Under the pieces are notes generated by a model, which saw only the letters and a list, made by a program, of their open reading frames with translations, was not told where the DNA came from and ran no database searches. From Ursus arctos (lineage: Eukaryota; Chordata; Mammalia; Carnivora; Ursidae), in contig NW_026622874.1 of the NCBI RefSeq assembly GCF_023065955.2, positions 22,935,772 to 22,999,771 of the forward strand: a stretch of DNA of 64,000 nt, in the 5' to 3' direction. Below are positions 11,531 through 23,765 of the stretch, one piece after another; the stretch's first letter is position 1, and each line of letters opens with the position of its first letter. Position numbers and translations under genes: made by a program.

Positions 11531-13384
11531 CCCTACAGATATAAACTAAAGTACTCACCTCCCCCCAAATGTAGAAAGCATAACTAATGCACACTGAAGT
11601 ATTTTTCCGGTAAAACCGAGGAATTTGTATCACCAAACGCAACGGTGAAAAGCTGTGACTTCTCTGGGTCACTCACATGTTGTACTTATTCCCACATGAT
11701 GCATGTATTCACCACTCAAAAGTCACACAAACAGTGGGATACTATCCTAGCCCTTGGCATTCATGGGTTGAACACCTAAGCTGTGACTCTTCAGGAAAAA
11801 CTCTAAATTCTCTAATGTGCAGTCAACTGTGAATCTGCTGAGGCTTTGTAAGGCTGGTGTTTGGGCGAGCTCAATGATTCTTGGCATGCAAATCCTGGTT
11901 CGGGGGTAGACATCTCTAATCATGATTGCTCCTGTGGTATTTGTAAACTGGGGCAACCAAGAAGGTCTTAAGATACAGCCTTGCCGGTTGTGGGGTGCAC
12001 CATAGTGGTCTCTTCCTTCTGACAACAGAGACAGAAGCAGCTGTCCGGAATCTAGGATTTCTGACCAGAAATGGAGACTGGAGCCCGGATGGACACCAGA
12101 CAGGAAGAACTGCAGGGAGTCACGGCATAGATTTCCAGTGCTGAGCAGCTTTCCTCCTGGGAAAGTAGGGACGTCAGATCGCTTTAGAGAAATACTGAAA
12201 AGTTGGTCGTGTCTAAAGTGACAGTTGATATCAATGTATTAGGAGGGAAACAGAGTGTCATTAGCTCCTCCTCTCTGGAAACCCAACAGCAGTCTCTACA
12301 AGGCAACTCAATTATATTCTGCATATTGGTTTCTTTCGCTCTTCTCGATTTACTCTGGCCTCCCCTGCTGGACTACCGGCTCTTTGAGAGACTAAACCTA
12401 AATGCATCCTATTTTTAAAAAATGTACCCTTTTTCTAAAAAGCTCTATCACCCTTTAAAAAAATCATTTTATTTTCCTTCCACTAAAAAAAAAAAAAAAA
12501 AAAGACACTTCACTGGAATAACAGTTTAAGCATTTACTATTATGATGTATTTTGGAACAAATGTCAATCATTGGGCAACGATTTTCAAAGGAATTTTAAT
12601 TATGTACTGTCTTACTGACCACTGAACAAGGTTGCACAATAGAGGTTATGGAACCAGAAGCGACTTTCTCTGACAGCAACCGTCTCCTGTTTAATGCAGA
12701 ACATTGAAGAAGAGCAAGACATTCCTGCTTCACTCGAGTTGATCGTTTTTAAAGGCAGGTCCATCTGCACTTCAGACTTCATGTGCTACCAAACCCCCTC
12801 CCCCCCACTGATAGTACTTGGCAGAAGTTTTTAATAATAACTCAAAAAAAGAAAAAGAAAACCCCAGACTGAGTTTGTACTACCCTTGTGAACCTCCCTG
12901 GAGAAATGCCGCTGTTTGCTCAGCACAGAAAGCCAACGCAAGGAAAACAGCTGGGCTCCCTTCCTGGTCCCCCATTCAGTGTGGGCAGTCTGGAAACAGA
13001 CCTGCAGAGGCAGGCGTGGGGGAGGGAGAGGGAGGACACCTCAACAGAAGAGACGCCGAGATCAGGAAGAACCCCTCAGCATTGTAAGAGAGACAGAAGG
13101 AATGTAAAGGGACTGAATTTTTTCTGGCCTACATTTTTATTACAATAAAAGGCTCAGTGATTCTGATGCTTGAAAAGCATAGAATGAGAGGAAACTGTAA
13201 ATCACATGACCATCCCCGGCTCAAATGTTTCACAATTCTGTGGACTCCAGCTTGAACTGGCTGGATGAGGGCGAAATGCAAAACCCATCAGGGGAGCATC
13301 ACACAGTTCAATAGTCACAGGCTAATCTTTATCTTCGAGTTGATGGAAGTCAAGCTGACTCAGGTCGGAGTTTAGGTATCAACA
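11531..13384. other. Mostly unique DNA
   Basis: No gene is recognised. An A19 run lies at 12485-12503 without a repeat body in front of it. About 12320-12400 has a faint L2-like 'ctggactaccggctctttga'. The overlapping frames at 12818-13148 are low-complexity chance frames. Confidence 0.4.
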
Positions 13385-13500
13385 ACAACCATAGCCATTC
13401 AGCGGCGAGGCAGTGCTCACCGTGCCAGGTGCTCGACGTGCCCTTCAGGACCACCAGTGCATCCTCAGAGCAGCCCAGGAAAAGCTCAGATCAAGAGAGA
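13385..13500 (-). mobile_element. Possible MIR SINE
   Basis: The segment 'cagtgctcaccgtgccaggt', then 'gctcgacgtgcccttcagg' and 'agcccaggaaaagctcaga' is MIR-like on the minus strand but very diverged. Confidence 0.45.
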
Positions 13501-16124
13501 TGAAGGAACGAGCCCTAGAGTTTCTGTCGAGTCCTCCGGTCCCCGGAGCTGCGCCCTCACCGTGACACATATGGCCACACCATAATCGTCTTGTGTTCCA
13601 CTTACAAAATAGCATCATGACAATGGTGAAAAATCTGAATTCGCAGGAATCTGAGCTCCTGAAAGGATTCGGAGGTGGGCTTCTTACAAGAGCAATGGAA
13701 AAAGCTGAAAATGTTACATTCAGGGAAGGAAGTCTGTCGAGTTTATCAGTTAAGGCACAAACTCATTTTAACTAACTTCCAAGTACACTGGCCTTTCCAC
13801 ATCTCGGGTTAAAGAGCAGGCTGTTCTCAATCTTTTACTTGACTAAAAACAGAAGTTTAATCTATTTAATTACACTCACTTTACTAGGCTATATGATAAC
13901 GGCTGGTCCCTATGGGGGGAAATCTCTTTTAAGAAAACACTTCTGGGAGAAGCATGGACAGTGAACTGGTACTAAGCCAATCCTTATTCTCTTTCTCAGT
14001 CTCTAGGCAGCAAGGACACCATGACTTTTCCATATACTGTATATTCTTCCCCCCCCCCATATATTCTTAATTACAACTCTTCTTTCATTAGATCAGATAA
14101 CATCTTGCCCCACACGGACAACTCTGATTAGTTTCACATAGTAATGATTAAATCTCGTTGGTACTGCTAAATACCCAGACACCAATTCGCTAGACTAACT
14201 AGGTACAGGAAACGTTATAATCAGGGCAGCATCTTCATTCTCATCTCACTATGTTGTTCCTTCCCTGATCTTGACCTCTAAAATGGGCATAAATGCTCAT
14301 AAGTGATGCTAAGGCCAAAGGAACGGGTCCAATATTCATCCAGCATGGGGGAGGGAGAGATTTCTGGGCCTTGTGTTAGGGACAGTTCTCCCACTGGCTC
14401 ACATTTTTTACTTTCTTCTAAGCTTTTCTGGTCTATACCCATGATATAACATGGTAAACTTATCCCACGTGGGATCAAAAACTCAATGATCTGGATGGAC
14501 ACAGAAACGTTAAAGAGACAATGAAATGGAGGAGAAACCACTAGAGATGCTGCTTCCCGACTCGACTCTGGCATAGACCTAGTGGGCTTGTGATCTGTGT
14601 GTCCTGAACGAACACAACAAAAAGTCAAAGCCATATCTTCTGGAATTCTAAGAAACCCTCCCACAGGCTTGAGCTTGCTGTAGCATAATGACATTTTTAT
14701 CAGGAAAGGCAGCGATGCTGGTCGTGTTTCACATACATTGGAAAAGATGTAATCATTATTTGCAAATGTTTTTATTCAAGATGTTCAACTGTTTTCAAAC
14801 TGTCTTTGAGCAAACTCCGTGAGGACGCTCAACCTGTTTCTTCCGTGTTTGTTCTGTCTCACGTCAAGCTCTGTACACATGTGCCATTGACAAATTGTCC
14901 TGCTATTGAATCCACCCTCCGTTGTCATTAAGGATCGAACCTTACATTGTTTTGGAGTGAACCAAAAGATCTGAAGCCTAAATGAGACAACCGAAAGCCA
15001 AATTCTATTCCCAAATCCCAAACAAATTTCCAAGACACATTTGAAACCTGCTTTGCATAGCAACGGAGTCAGGAGTGTTTTCAACTCAGCCTGTGGGGAA
15101 GGCCTTGCCAGGACAGATTAAATCGTTACTGAACTTGAACCTACTTTTTCTTTAAAATTGCAACCATTCCTAGCAGAGCCAAGCCTGGATTTCTCATCAG
15201 GCCTTCAGAACAGCACCAGCCATCCGTCACCGACTTTTCAAAGGCTGCACTCAATGCCTTGCGAACCTCTGTGGAGTTTCTGCGTTTGGTCCTAGGTTAA
15301 GTTTTCACTAAGGCCAAGGGTTAGAGCTTTGACAGATGCGGTCGTGGTCTGATTGGCCCATTTTTATCTGCCCTTTTACAGACACATGCCGTATTCGAGA
15401 GCCGAATTTGTGATAGCAGCAAATGAGGGGGGGACAGAACATGGGGCTTGAGACCTCCGTTCAGTGTGGGTTTTAGTTTCAGAGCCACGATGAAATCCAC
15501 CGCGGCATCTGTCTGAGGAGAAATAGGGTCATTTCCTTCTGTGTCACTGTTCCATTCCAACTGGGTTGTAGCTTCTTTTCTCTTTCTTTTTTTGTTCCCT
15601 TCTTAAAACTTTCATGGGACTTTCCACTTCCTCCGATGTTTGCATTGACCACAGCTTGACCTTGCTATTTCCATTAAACCAAAGTAGAAACTGACTGAGA
15701 TGGTGTCTTGGATTCAGACCTCTTAGCATGACAGAAATTGTGCAAATGTACCACTCAGCATCCTTGACTTCTTGGCTGAGGGGTCGACGGGCCAATGTGA
15801 CTTACCTCAGCAAGTGACAACTTCCAGGGAATACGACGGTCAGGTTGCTTCAACCCCACTCAGCACTGTGCTATGCACAGGAGGGAAGGGAAGTCCCTAA
15901 CATTTGACTTGGCTAGAGCCCAATCATTGTGCCAGGTGTGTATGAGGCAGGGACACAAAGGATCAACAAACATTAGGTCCTCCTTTTATCGGCCTACGTG
16001 CTGGGATTTCTGAATCCAAATCACTGCAAAGTCCGTAATCGCAGGAAGAGAAAAAGAAAAATTTCAAAAGGATAGGATACATTTCACAGATACATTTCAA
16101 AATGATGGGATAAGTGTAAGATAT
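13501..16124. other. Repeat-poor unique block
   Basis: About 2.6 kb without a recognisable interspersed repeat, apart from a short C-run near 14049. Frames of up to 138 codons (14278-14694, minus strand) have no domain I recognise and no clear splice borders. Repeat-poor stretches can mark conserved regulatory DNA, but the sequence alone does not show this. Confidence 0.45.
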
Positions 16125-16275
16125 GCACAAGGGCATTACACTGAGAGCTCTGCGAGCTAAGTATTAATTTCCCATTAGATGACACTGAAGCCCAGGGGAG
16201 TTGAGAGAACTGCCCAGTATCACACAGCAGAATGCAAACTTGAAAACAGATCTGTCTGACTCCAAACATGGCTTC
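16125..16275 (-). mobile_element. MIR SINE
   Basis: Minus-strand MIR core: 'tattaatttcccattagatg', 'gagagaactgcccagta', 'tcacacagcagaatgcaa', 'agatctgtctgactccaaa'. These correspond to the reverse of the MIR head and core. Confidence 0.75.
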
Positions 16276-18194
16276 CCTTTCCATTCTCTCATGGCGTTTC
16301 CCAAACCTCACAGAATTGTGGCCATGTTCATTTCGGGCTTTGTAACTCTAATGCTTACAGAAAAACACTAGCTCTCTGCACTCAGGTCACAGGGGAAAAG
16401 CCAAGAGGGTTACTAGAATTTGTCTTTCTTTATCTACGCTTCCTTATCTACCAAAGCTGAGAGTCAGCTTCCTCCTCCCTCCTTTCAAGTCCCCTCTGCC
16501 ACCACTTCCACTCTCTCGGGTGCCGGTCATGCTTCCGAAGCCCTGCCCTTCCAGACTTATATAAACAATTATTTCCCTATTTTTAAAAAGTGGCAGAAAA
16601 CAGAACAAAAAATTGACATTGTCAGTTCTTTCACTTCTCATCCACATATGTAAATTTTTGCTACACAAGTATGGTGATCTGGGTTTTTCTGTTTTTTTTT
16701 TTAAGACTTGCTTTAAAACACCATGTGGAACCAATTCCCGTACTCACTGACTTCTTCGCTTTTGCTTCTGCTCTGCAGGGTGATGGGTTTATGATTTACA
16801 GCTCCAGTGAATGCAGTTCTTGGGTTCACTGCCCCAGTTCGACTGCGGTTGACATTGATTCTGGATACCAGAGAGATTTTAATCGTTAACTTTACTGTAG
16901 GCTGAAAATGATTTACACACTGATGAAGCTCCAGCCGGCTCCGAATCTCAACTTTCTATACACTCACTCCATTTCTGCACTGCAGGCTGGACCACAAAAA
17001 TAGGGGGTTTTCTTCTCTCAGTCTTCTGTGTGCCCTAAAAAGGAATCCCAAGCTAGTCACTTTATAGCTATAACATCACGAGAAGGATGAAGTATGGTGA
17101 AATCAGTCCCAAATAATTCCGAGGTCTTCCTTGAGAAATAAGCGCATCCATTAAGTCGGCCTAGACACCTGTCAACAGGCTGCTGGGGGGAAGGTTGATT
17201 AACTCTCTCTCTCCTTCTGTTTCCTTGCCACAGACCTCCAGAGTTGTTTAGATTTTATTCCAGTTCCTTCTGGACCAATTCGTCAAAAATAAGTGCTGTG
17301 CTCTCCAAATTAAAAGCCGGCAACGCTAGCCTTCCATGTATGACGGGCTGTCATAACTGGTCTCACGTAACCGAAAAGGAAATTGAAATAGAAAGACAGG
17401 ATTTTACATACACTCAAGCAGCACACTAGCAGTGACATCGATTTTAAATATAAGAGTCCCCAGTGCTTTAGTCTGCGCCACTGAGCCAATCTAACACACT
17501 CTCCTTTTCTCCACCTTTATCTCAGGGAGAAGGGGGAGTGAAGTAAATAAACTTCTTCACCATCCTCTCTGCTGGGCCAGACCATGCGCTACTTTCCTCT
17601 GGGTCCAGCCCAGGAAACTTCTAGCAGAGAGCCCGTCTCTTGGTCTTAGCCAGTTTGTAAGGGGGAAGTTACTTTGTGTCACAGGCCAAACAGTTAAAAT
17701 CTTGCTTCATTTGAATTATAATGACCTTCCAAAGCTATGCACCACAGATGTTAAGAAAGTTTCACACGTGTTGCTCCTAGTAGGTAAGGACTTGTATACC
17801 TGTTAAAAAAAAAAAAAAAAAAAAGATCCAGAAAGTAAGAAGGAAAGACGGGTCAGTGAGATTCCCCCCAAGGGGAGAAAGACCCACCGCTTCTCTACCC
17901 CACAACACTGCAGGCAGGTCCAACAATTGGTGTCATACTCCAGTGAGTGCAAAGCAGGCTGTACCCAAACCCGCTTATTACCCAAGACGATGCACTGGTG
18001 TGCACGAAAAAAATGACAACTTTGATTTATATGTTTATTTCATCTCATCTTTTTTTCCATCTTGTATATGCTTTATAATATATATAAATGTTAGAGCAAT
18101 AGCGCATGTATGCAATTTATAAGTAATCGTGTATCCATTGACGGACGCTCAAAAATATTGTACTGAGTAGAGTACTCCACCAAAACATTTTCAA
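16276..18194. other. Unique DNA, no gene called
   Basis: No repeat recognised. A strong-looking splice-acceptor motif lies at 16750-16778, followed by an open frame to a stop at 16887-16889. An A20 run sits at 17805-17824. Neither is enough to call an exon or a retroposon. Confidence 0.4.
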
Positions 18195-18835
18195 AACGCC
18201 TTTCACAAATAAAGCATCCACTTCCATTACCTCTTAACTCACTACAGAAACTTTCTCTTCCTCATGAAGCTCCTACCCCTACCAACGGCAATACCATCCT
18301 CCCAAATACCCAAGCCAGCAATCCCAGAGTCACCCTCAAATGCTCCATATCCAAGGGGTCACCAAATCCTACTGACTACTTCTTTGAGGCACCTCAGGCC
18401 AGAGCCTCTTCTATCTGCCAGCCACCCCGCTTGACATATACTTCCATTATCTCTGGGTTGAACCAGTGCAAGAACCAAGTTACTGGACTCTCTGCACCTT
18501 GACTCTTTCTGGTCATTCTCCATACTGTCACGAGAGTAGTCTTCCTAAAAAATCTTTTTTAGAAAACTGCCCTCCTGAGGAACTTGCAACAGGAATGCAC
18601 CAATAGGAGAGCCCCAGGCTCCTATTCCAGTTTGTCATGATTGGGCTGTATCCTGACCTTCAAGTCGTATCTTCACCTTGGCCCAACCCCAGTTGCCTAC
18701 TCTCACTGTTTTCCAACAGGGCCCTTTCATACCTTTGTTACATGGTTACTTCAACACAGAATATTCCACCCCTGTACCCTGTCCCCTTCTCTTTGTCTTT
18801 CTTACGGTAGCCAAGTCTATATCCTCCTAATATAA
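18195..18835 (+). mobile_element. L2 LINE fragment
   Basis: L2 ORF2-distal landmarks occur in order: 'cccagagtcaccctcaaat', 'tcaccaaatcctactgacta', 'cagtgcaagaaccaagttac', 'tggactctctgcacctt', 'agagtagtcttcctaaa', then a pyrimidine-rich 3' part. Stops occur in all frames. Confidence 0.65.
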
Positions 18836-18884
18836 TGCTTTTACTTGGTGGGCATACACATGCCTGATACTGTGATACATTATT

Positions 18885-18990
18885 CGTGGTGCCCTGTTTT
18901 GATTCTCATTTGATATAGACAGTAAGTAGCAGAGCCATGATTCCAATCTCTACCGCCCTTGTTCTAAGGTATGTGATTTTAACCACTGGG
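18885..18990 (-). mobile_element. MIR SINE fragment
   Basis: 'agtaagtagcagagccatga', then 'ttccaatctctaccgccctt' and 'gtgattttaaccactgggc' is the reverse of the MIR tRNA-like head. It lies between two plus-strand L2 pieces. Confidence 0.65.
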
Positions 18991-19054
18991 CACTAAATTT
19001 AAAGCAAATGTAAATATCATCCCCTCAGTCCCAAACCCACGGGGGAGAGTTAAT

Positions 19055-19245
19055 AACTCTCCCTGTGTCAGTTGTACATAGTTTTATCTCAGCATTTACC
19101 ATACTGTATTTTCGTTTACACCCCAGGACACTGTGAGCTCTTAGAGGCCAAGGACTATTTGTACTCCCCTTCATATGTTGGGTACCTAGTGCATACTCGC
19201 ACATATAAGGTCCTCAATAAATATTTGTTGAATAGATCAACTTAC
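19055..19245 (+). mobile_element. L2 LINE 3' end
   Basis: Typical L2 terminus: 'ctgtgagctcttagaggcca', 'aggactatttgtactcccc', 'gggtacctagtgcatactcg' and 'ctcaataaatatttgttgaa'. It may belong to the same insertion as 18195-18835, split by the MIR. Confidence 0.8.
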
Positions 19246-19439
19246 AAATCTTTGGTCCCTCCTCAAGCCTTACTTTTTTCTCTCAATCCACTATGCCGCA
19301 TCACAGCTTAAATATAAATGCAGAAGTCACAGGAATGTTTGACCCAGTACTCAATACAGAAAAAGGCTGTATTAGAAACCATTAGAAAGTTTCTCTGTAA
19401 GAACTTGCCCTCAAAAACAGAGCAATCACTACAAACAAG
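19246..19439. other. Unique spacer
   Basis: Nothing recognised between the L2 terminus and the minus-strand L1M. Confidence 0.4.
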
Positions 19440-19704
19440 AACAGTTTTAATGAGGTATAATTTACATGTCTCATGTTAAAGATACACTCTATGACTTTTG
19501 ACAAATGTATATACCCACGTTATCAACACTAAAATCAAAATATAGAACGTTTCCCTCACCACAAAAGGTCATTCCTTTAGGCCTCTTCCAAGCTGATCTC
19601 ACCCCATCACTGTACCCAGGCAACCGCCGATCTGCTTTCTGCAAATACGTGGTACATTTTTCTTTTGGAGTTTCATGTCATTGAATATCATACAGTATCT
19701 ACAC

Positions 19705-21010
19705 TTTTTTTTTTTGGTCAGGCCAATTTTAAATTTTATTTTTTTTAATTTTTATAATAATTTTTTATTATGTTATGTTAGTCACCATACAGTACATCCC
19801 TAGTTTTTGATGCAATGTTCCATGATTCATTACTTGTATATAACACCCAGTGCACCGTGCAATACATGCCCTCCTTAATACCCATCACCAGTCTATCCCA
19901 ATCCCCCACCCCCCTCCCCTCTGAAGCCCTCAGTTTGTTTCCCAGAGTCCACAGTCTCTCATGGTTCATTCCCCCTTCTGTTTACCCCCCCTTCATTCTT
20001 CCTTTCCTTCTCCTACCGATCTTCCTATTTCTTATGTTCCATAAATGAGTGAAACCATATGATAATTGTCTTTCTCTGCTTGACTTATTTCACTTAGCAT
20101 AATCTCCTCCAGTTCCATCCATGTTACTGCAAATGTTGTGAAATCATTCTTTTTGATGGCTAATATTCCATTGTACATATGGACCACATCTTCTTAATCC
20201 AGTCATCTGTTGAAGGGCATCTTGGCTCCTTCCACAATTTAGCTATTGTGGACAATGCTGCTATGAACATTGGGGTGCATATGGCCCTTCTCTTCACTAC
20301 GTCTGTATCTTTGGGGTAAATACCCAGTAGTGCAATTGCTGGATCATAGGGTAGCTCAATTTTTAACTTTTTAAGGGACTTCCACACTGTTTTCCAGAGT
20401 GGCTGTACCGACTTTCATTCCCACCAGCAGTGTAAGAGGGGTCCCCTTTCTCCACATCCTCTCCAGCAATTGTTGTTTCTTACCTTGTCAATTTTTGCCA
20501 TTCTAACTGGTGTAAGGTGGTATCTTAGTGTGGTTTTGACCTGAATTTCCCTGATGGCTAATGATTTTGAACATTTTTTCATGTGTCTGTTAGCCATTTG
20601 TATGTCTTCATTGGAAAAGTGTCTGTTCATATCTTCTGCACATTTTTTGATTCGATTATTTGTTTCCCATGTATTGAGTTTGAGAAGTTCTTTGTAGATC
20701 TTGGATACTAATCTTTTACCTGTAGTGTCATTTGCAAATATCTTCTCCCATTCCGTGGGCTGCCTCTTAGTTTTTTTTGACTGTTTCCTTGGCTGTGCAG
20801 AAGGTTTTGATCTTGATGAAGTCCCACAAGTTCATTTTTTCTTTTGTTTCTCTTGCCTTTGGAGATGTGTCATGAAAAAAGCTGCTGTGGCCAATGTCAA
20901 AGAGGTTGCAGCCTATGTTCTCCTCTAGGATTTTGATGGATTCCTGTCTCACATCGAGGTCTTTCATCCATTTGGAGTTTATCTTTGTGTATGGTGTGAG
21001 AGAGTGGTCA
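19705..21010 (-). mobile_element. 5'-truncated carnivore L1, 1.3 kb
   Basis: The element encodes the ORF2 C-terminal part on the minus strand, including '[13 protein letters not shown]' (cysteine-rich motif) and '[19 protein letters not shown]', then the family 3'UTR. An 11-bp target-site duplication, AGTATCTACAC, lies at 19694-19704 and 21011-21021. Reading the minus strand, the usual 3' terminus ends at about 19761. It is followed by about 45 nt of A/T-rich sequence including 'ttggcctgacc', and only then by a terminal A11 (plus 19705-19715). Frames are interrupted, so the copy is dead. Confidence 0.93.
19896..19922 (-). promoter_or_regulatory. G-quadruplex-type motif in L1 3'UTR
   Basis: The minus strand carries four or more G-runs of at least three (plus strand: 'cccccacccccctcccctct'). 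It is the same block that recurs in the other young L1 tails in the window. Confidence 0.6.
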
Positions 21011-21446
21011 AGTATCTACACCGTTTTACCTGACCTCTTTCCCTTACCATACCTATTTTGGAATTGATCCATGTTTTTGTGGTCTAAATGGTCCCCTCAC
21101 TTATACTGCTGAGTAGTATTACATTATTCAATATTTTATTTATACATTTACCTGTCGGTGAACATTTGTGTTGTTTCCAGTTTGGGTTACTTTAGGTAAA
21201 AGTCGAGGACCATTTGTGTACAACTCTACGTGGTCATACGCCTTCATGTCTCTTAAATACCTAAGTGTGGAGTTGCTTTATCATGGGGTAAGTATGTGTT
21301 TAACTTTATGAGAAATTGTCAAAACTCTTTTCCAAAATGGTTATAAAATTTTATATTCCCATCAGCAGGAACGAGAGTTCCAGTTGCATCATAACCTCAC
21401 CAACAATTGGTATTGTCAGTCATTTTAGTTTTATTCACTCTAACGT

Positions 21447-21628
21447 GTGTTTTTGTTTTTGTTTTTGTGAGAGAAAGAGAGACCTCGGTAGGGAGCGGCA
21501 GAGAGAATCTTAAGCAGACTCCACACTGAGCACAGAGACTAACAAAGGGCTCGATCCCACAACCCTGAGATCACAACCTGAGCCGAAAACAGTCACATGC
21601 TCAACTGACTGCACCACCCAGGTGATCC
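21447..21628 (-). mobile_element. SINEC
   Basis: On the minus strand the head is 'gatcacctgggtggtgcagt' and the body contains 'ttgtgggatcgagccctt'. The CT-rich region 'agattctctctgccgctcc' and a GT/A-rich tail follow. A short duplication, CACTCTAA, lies at 21436-21443 and 21629-21636. It sits inside the old L1M. Confidence 0.88.
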
Positions 21629-21866
21629 CACTCTAATGTTCTAATGGATGTATAGTAATATATCACATTTGTGATTTTAATTTTCTTTCCCTAGTGATAA
21701 GTGATATTGAACATCTTTTCATGGATATACTGGCTGGCTGTATGTCTTCTTTGGTCAAGAGTTTGCTCAAATTTGTCCATTTTAATAATCTTTGTATTGA
21801 TTCTATTAGTGAATTGTAAGAGTTCTTTATATATTCCGGAAAGCAGTTCTTTGTCAGAGATCAATA

Positions 21867-21874
21867 TAGATAGG

Positions 21875-21915
<41 letters not shown>

Positions 21916-21929
21916 GATAGATAGATAGA
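21867..21929 (+). repeat. (TAGA)n microsatellite
   Basis: About 63 nt of tetranucleotide repeat with two imperfections (a TAGG unit near the start and a missing A near 21915). It is probably polymorphic. Confidence 0.95.
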
Positions 21930-23681
21930 CATAATATTTCCTCCCAGTCTGAGGTTTGCCTTTGCATTTTCTTACCCTGTCTTATGAGCAGCAAAAGTTT
22001 TCAATTTTGATGTAGCCCTGTTCAAACGTTTTATGTTCAAGCTTTTTTGTGTCCTAAGAAATCTTTGTCTACATGAAGGTTACTAAATTTCTTCTAGAAG
22101 TTTTATAGTTTTAGCATTTACATTTAGGATTATGATCCAGTTCAAGTTAATGTTTGTGTACGATAAAGTAAGCATTGAGGTTCATTTTTTTAATGTAGAT
22201 AATAAGTTGGTTCCAGACCATTTGTCGAAAAAGTAATCCTTTCCGCATTGAATTACCTAGGATCTCTGTTGAAAATCCGTTGACCGTACATACATGGATC
22301 TATTTTTGCACTCTTGTGTTTCACTGATCTCTGTGCCTGCACTTACAGCAATAACACACTATCTTGATTAACTGTAGCTTTGTAGTGTCAAAATCAGTAA
22401 GTGTAAATCCTCTAACTTTATTCTTTTGCAAAATTGTTTTGGTTATTCTAGGCATTTAAAGTTCCATATAAGTTATAGAATCAGCTTGGAAATTTCTACA
22501 AGAAAGCCTGCTAGAATTGTTATTGAGATTTCATTGAACCTATAAGTCAACTTGGAGAGAAGTGACATTTTAATAATCCTAACTCAATAGCAATACTGAC
22601 TTTATTGGGATTTCATTGAATCTAGAAATCAATGTGGAGAGAATTGAAATTATAACAATACTAAGTCTTCCCAGCTGTAAACATAGTAAATCAATTCGCT
22701 TAGGTTTTCTTTAATGTCTCATAGAAGTATCTCTAGATCTCAGGGTAGAGGTTTCATGTGTTTCATGTTTTGGAATGCTACTGCAAATGATATTCATCTC
22801 ATTTTTATTCCAATTTCTATTTGTTTATTGCTAATATACAGAAATGCAACTGATTTTTGCATATTGATTTTGTATCCTGAGATCTTGCTAAAATTACTTA
22901 TTAGTTCTAGCAGGTTTTTTGGTAGATTAGTGAGGATTTGCAGCATGCTTGATCATGTCATCTGTGAACAGAAATGGTTTTACTTGTAGCTTTCTAATTT
23001 GTATACCTTTCATGGATTTCCCTTGTCTCACGGCACTGGTAAGGATGTCCAATGGAATGTCGAGTAGAAGTGAAGAGAGTGAATGAACATCCCTGTCTTA
23101 TTCTTGAGCTGCTGTATCTTCAACTTCATTTACCTTTTTTTAATATCATGTCTGTTCTACTGTTAATCCCTTTATCAAGCAAAATTTTCATTTCAGATAA
23201 AAAGTCCCTTTAGTTTCTTTTCATGTTTGCCTTTTCTTACCTCATTCTGTCCATATTTTCAATTTAATAATTGATCCTATCGAGTGTATTTATAATACCT
23301 GTTTCCATGTTTTTGTCTGCTAGTTTTATTATCTCTGTCATCTTTAAGCTTGTTGATACTTACTGATTTTTCTCCTGGCTTTGGGTCACATTTTCCTGCT
23401 TTTTTGTATGTCTTACAATTTTTTCTTAGATGCTGAACATTGTAAAGTTTGCATTGTTAAGTGCTAGGTTTTGTTTAATTCCTTTGAAAAATGTTGGACA
23501 TTGCTCCGACAGGAAATTAAGTCTCTTGTGGATTAGTTTGATTCTCCTCATGCTTGTTACATTTAAGCTTTTTAGTGTGGGTCTAGGTTATTCTTTACTC
23601 CAGGGCTATTTTAGCCCCCCAGTGAACATTCAGGTCTTACAAGATCTTACTAAATGTTCTACATGTGCAATGAGATCTCTC

Positions 23682-23692
23682 TCTCTCTCTCG
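23682..23692 (+). repeat. Short (TC)n tract
   Basis: Five to six TC units; minor. Confidence 0.7.
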
Positions 23693-23765
23693 TGTCGGTA
23701 AAAACTCAAATTACTCTTGGTCCAGTTTGACTTTTAGAATTGTTCAGCTTATATACACCTAAAAA

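Larger units (their letters stand above)
19440..23765 (-). mobile_element. Ancient L1M LINE, long minus-strand copy
   Basis: The copy is read from the 3'UTR at 19440 ('tttaatgaggtataatttac', 'gacaaatgtatatacccac') through the ORF2 3' half at 21030-21860 and the RT region near 22700-23100. Landmarks are 'cagtttgggttactttagg', 'ttctttatatattccgg', 'ttttgtatcctgagatcttg' and 'catccctgtcttattcttga'. The part beyond 23120 is less certain. It is interrupted by a young L1 (19705-21010), a SINEC (21447-21628) and a TAGA microsatellite. The coding capacity is destroyed. Confidence 0.75.

Noticed and set aside
12485..12503. A19 run as a retroposon tail
   Set aside because: No SINE, L1 or processed-gene body in front of it and no flanking duplication. 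The A runs at 284, 5239, 17805 and 57767 were rejected for the same reason.
14278..14694. 138-codon minus-strand open frame
   Set aside because: No recognisable domain, no splice borders, no homologue I can name; the length is compatible with chance in a window of this size.
21867..21929. Repeated units suggesting a CRISPR-like array
   Set aside because: A simple TAGA microsatellite without spacers, in a mammalian genome.
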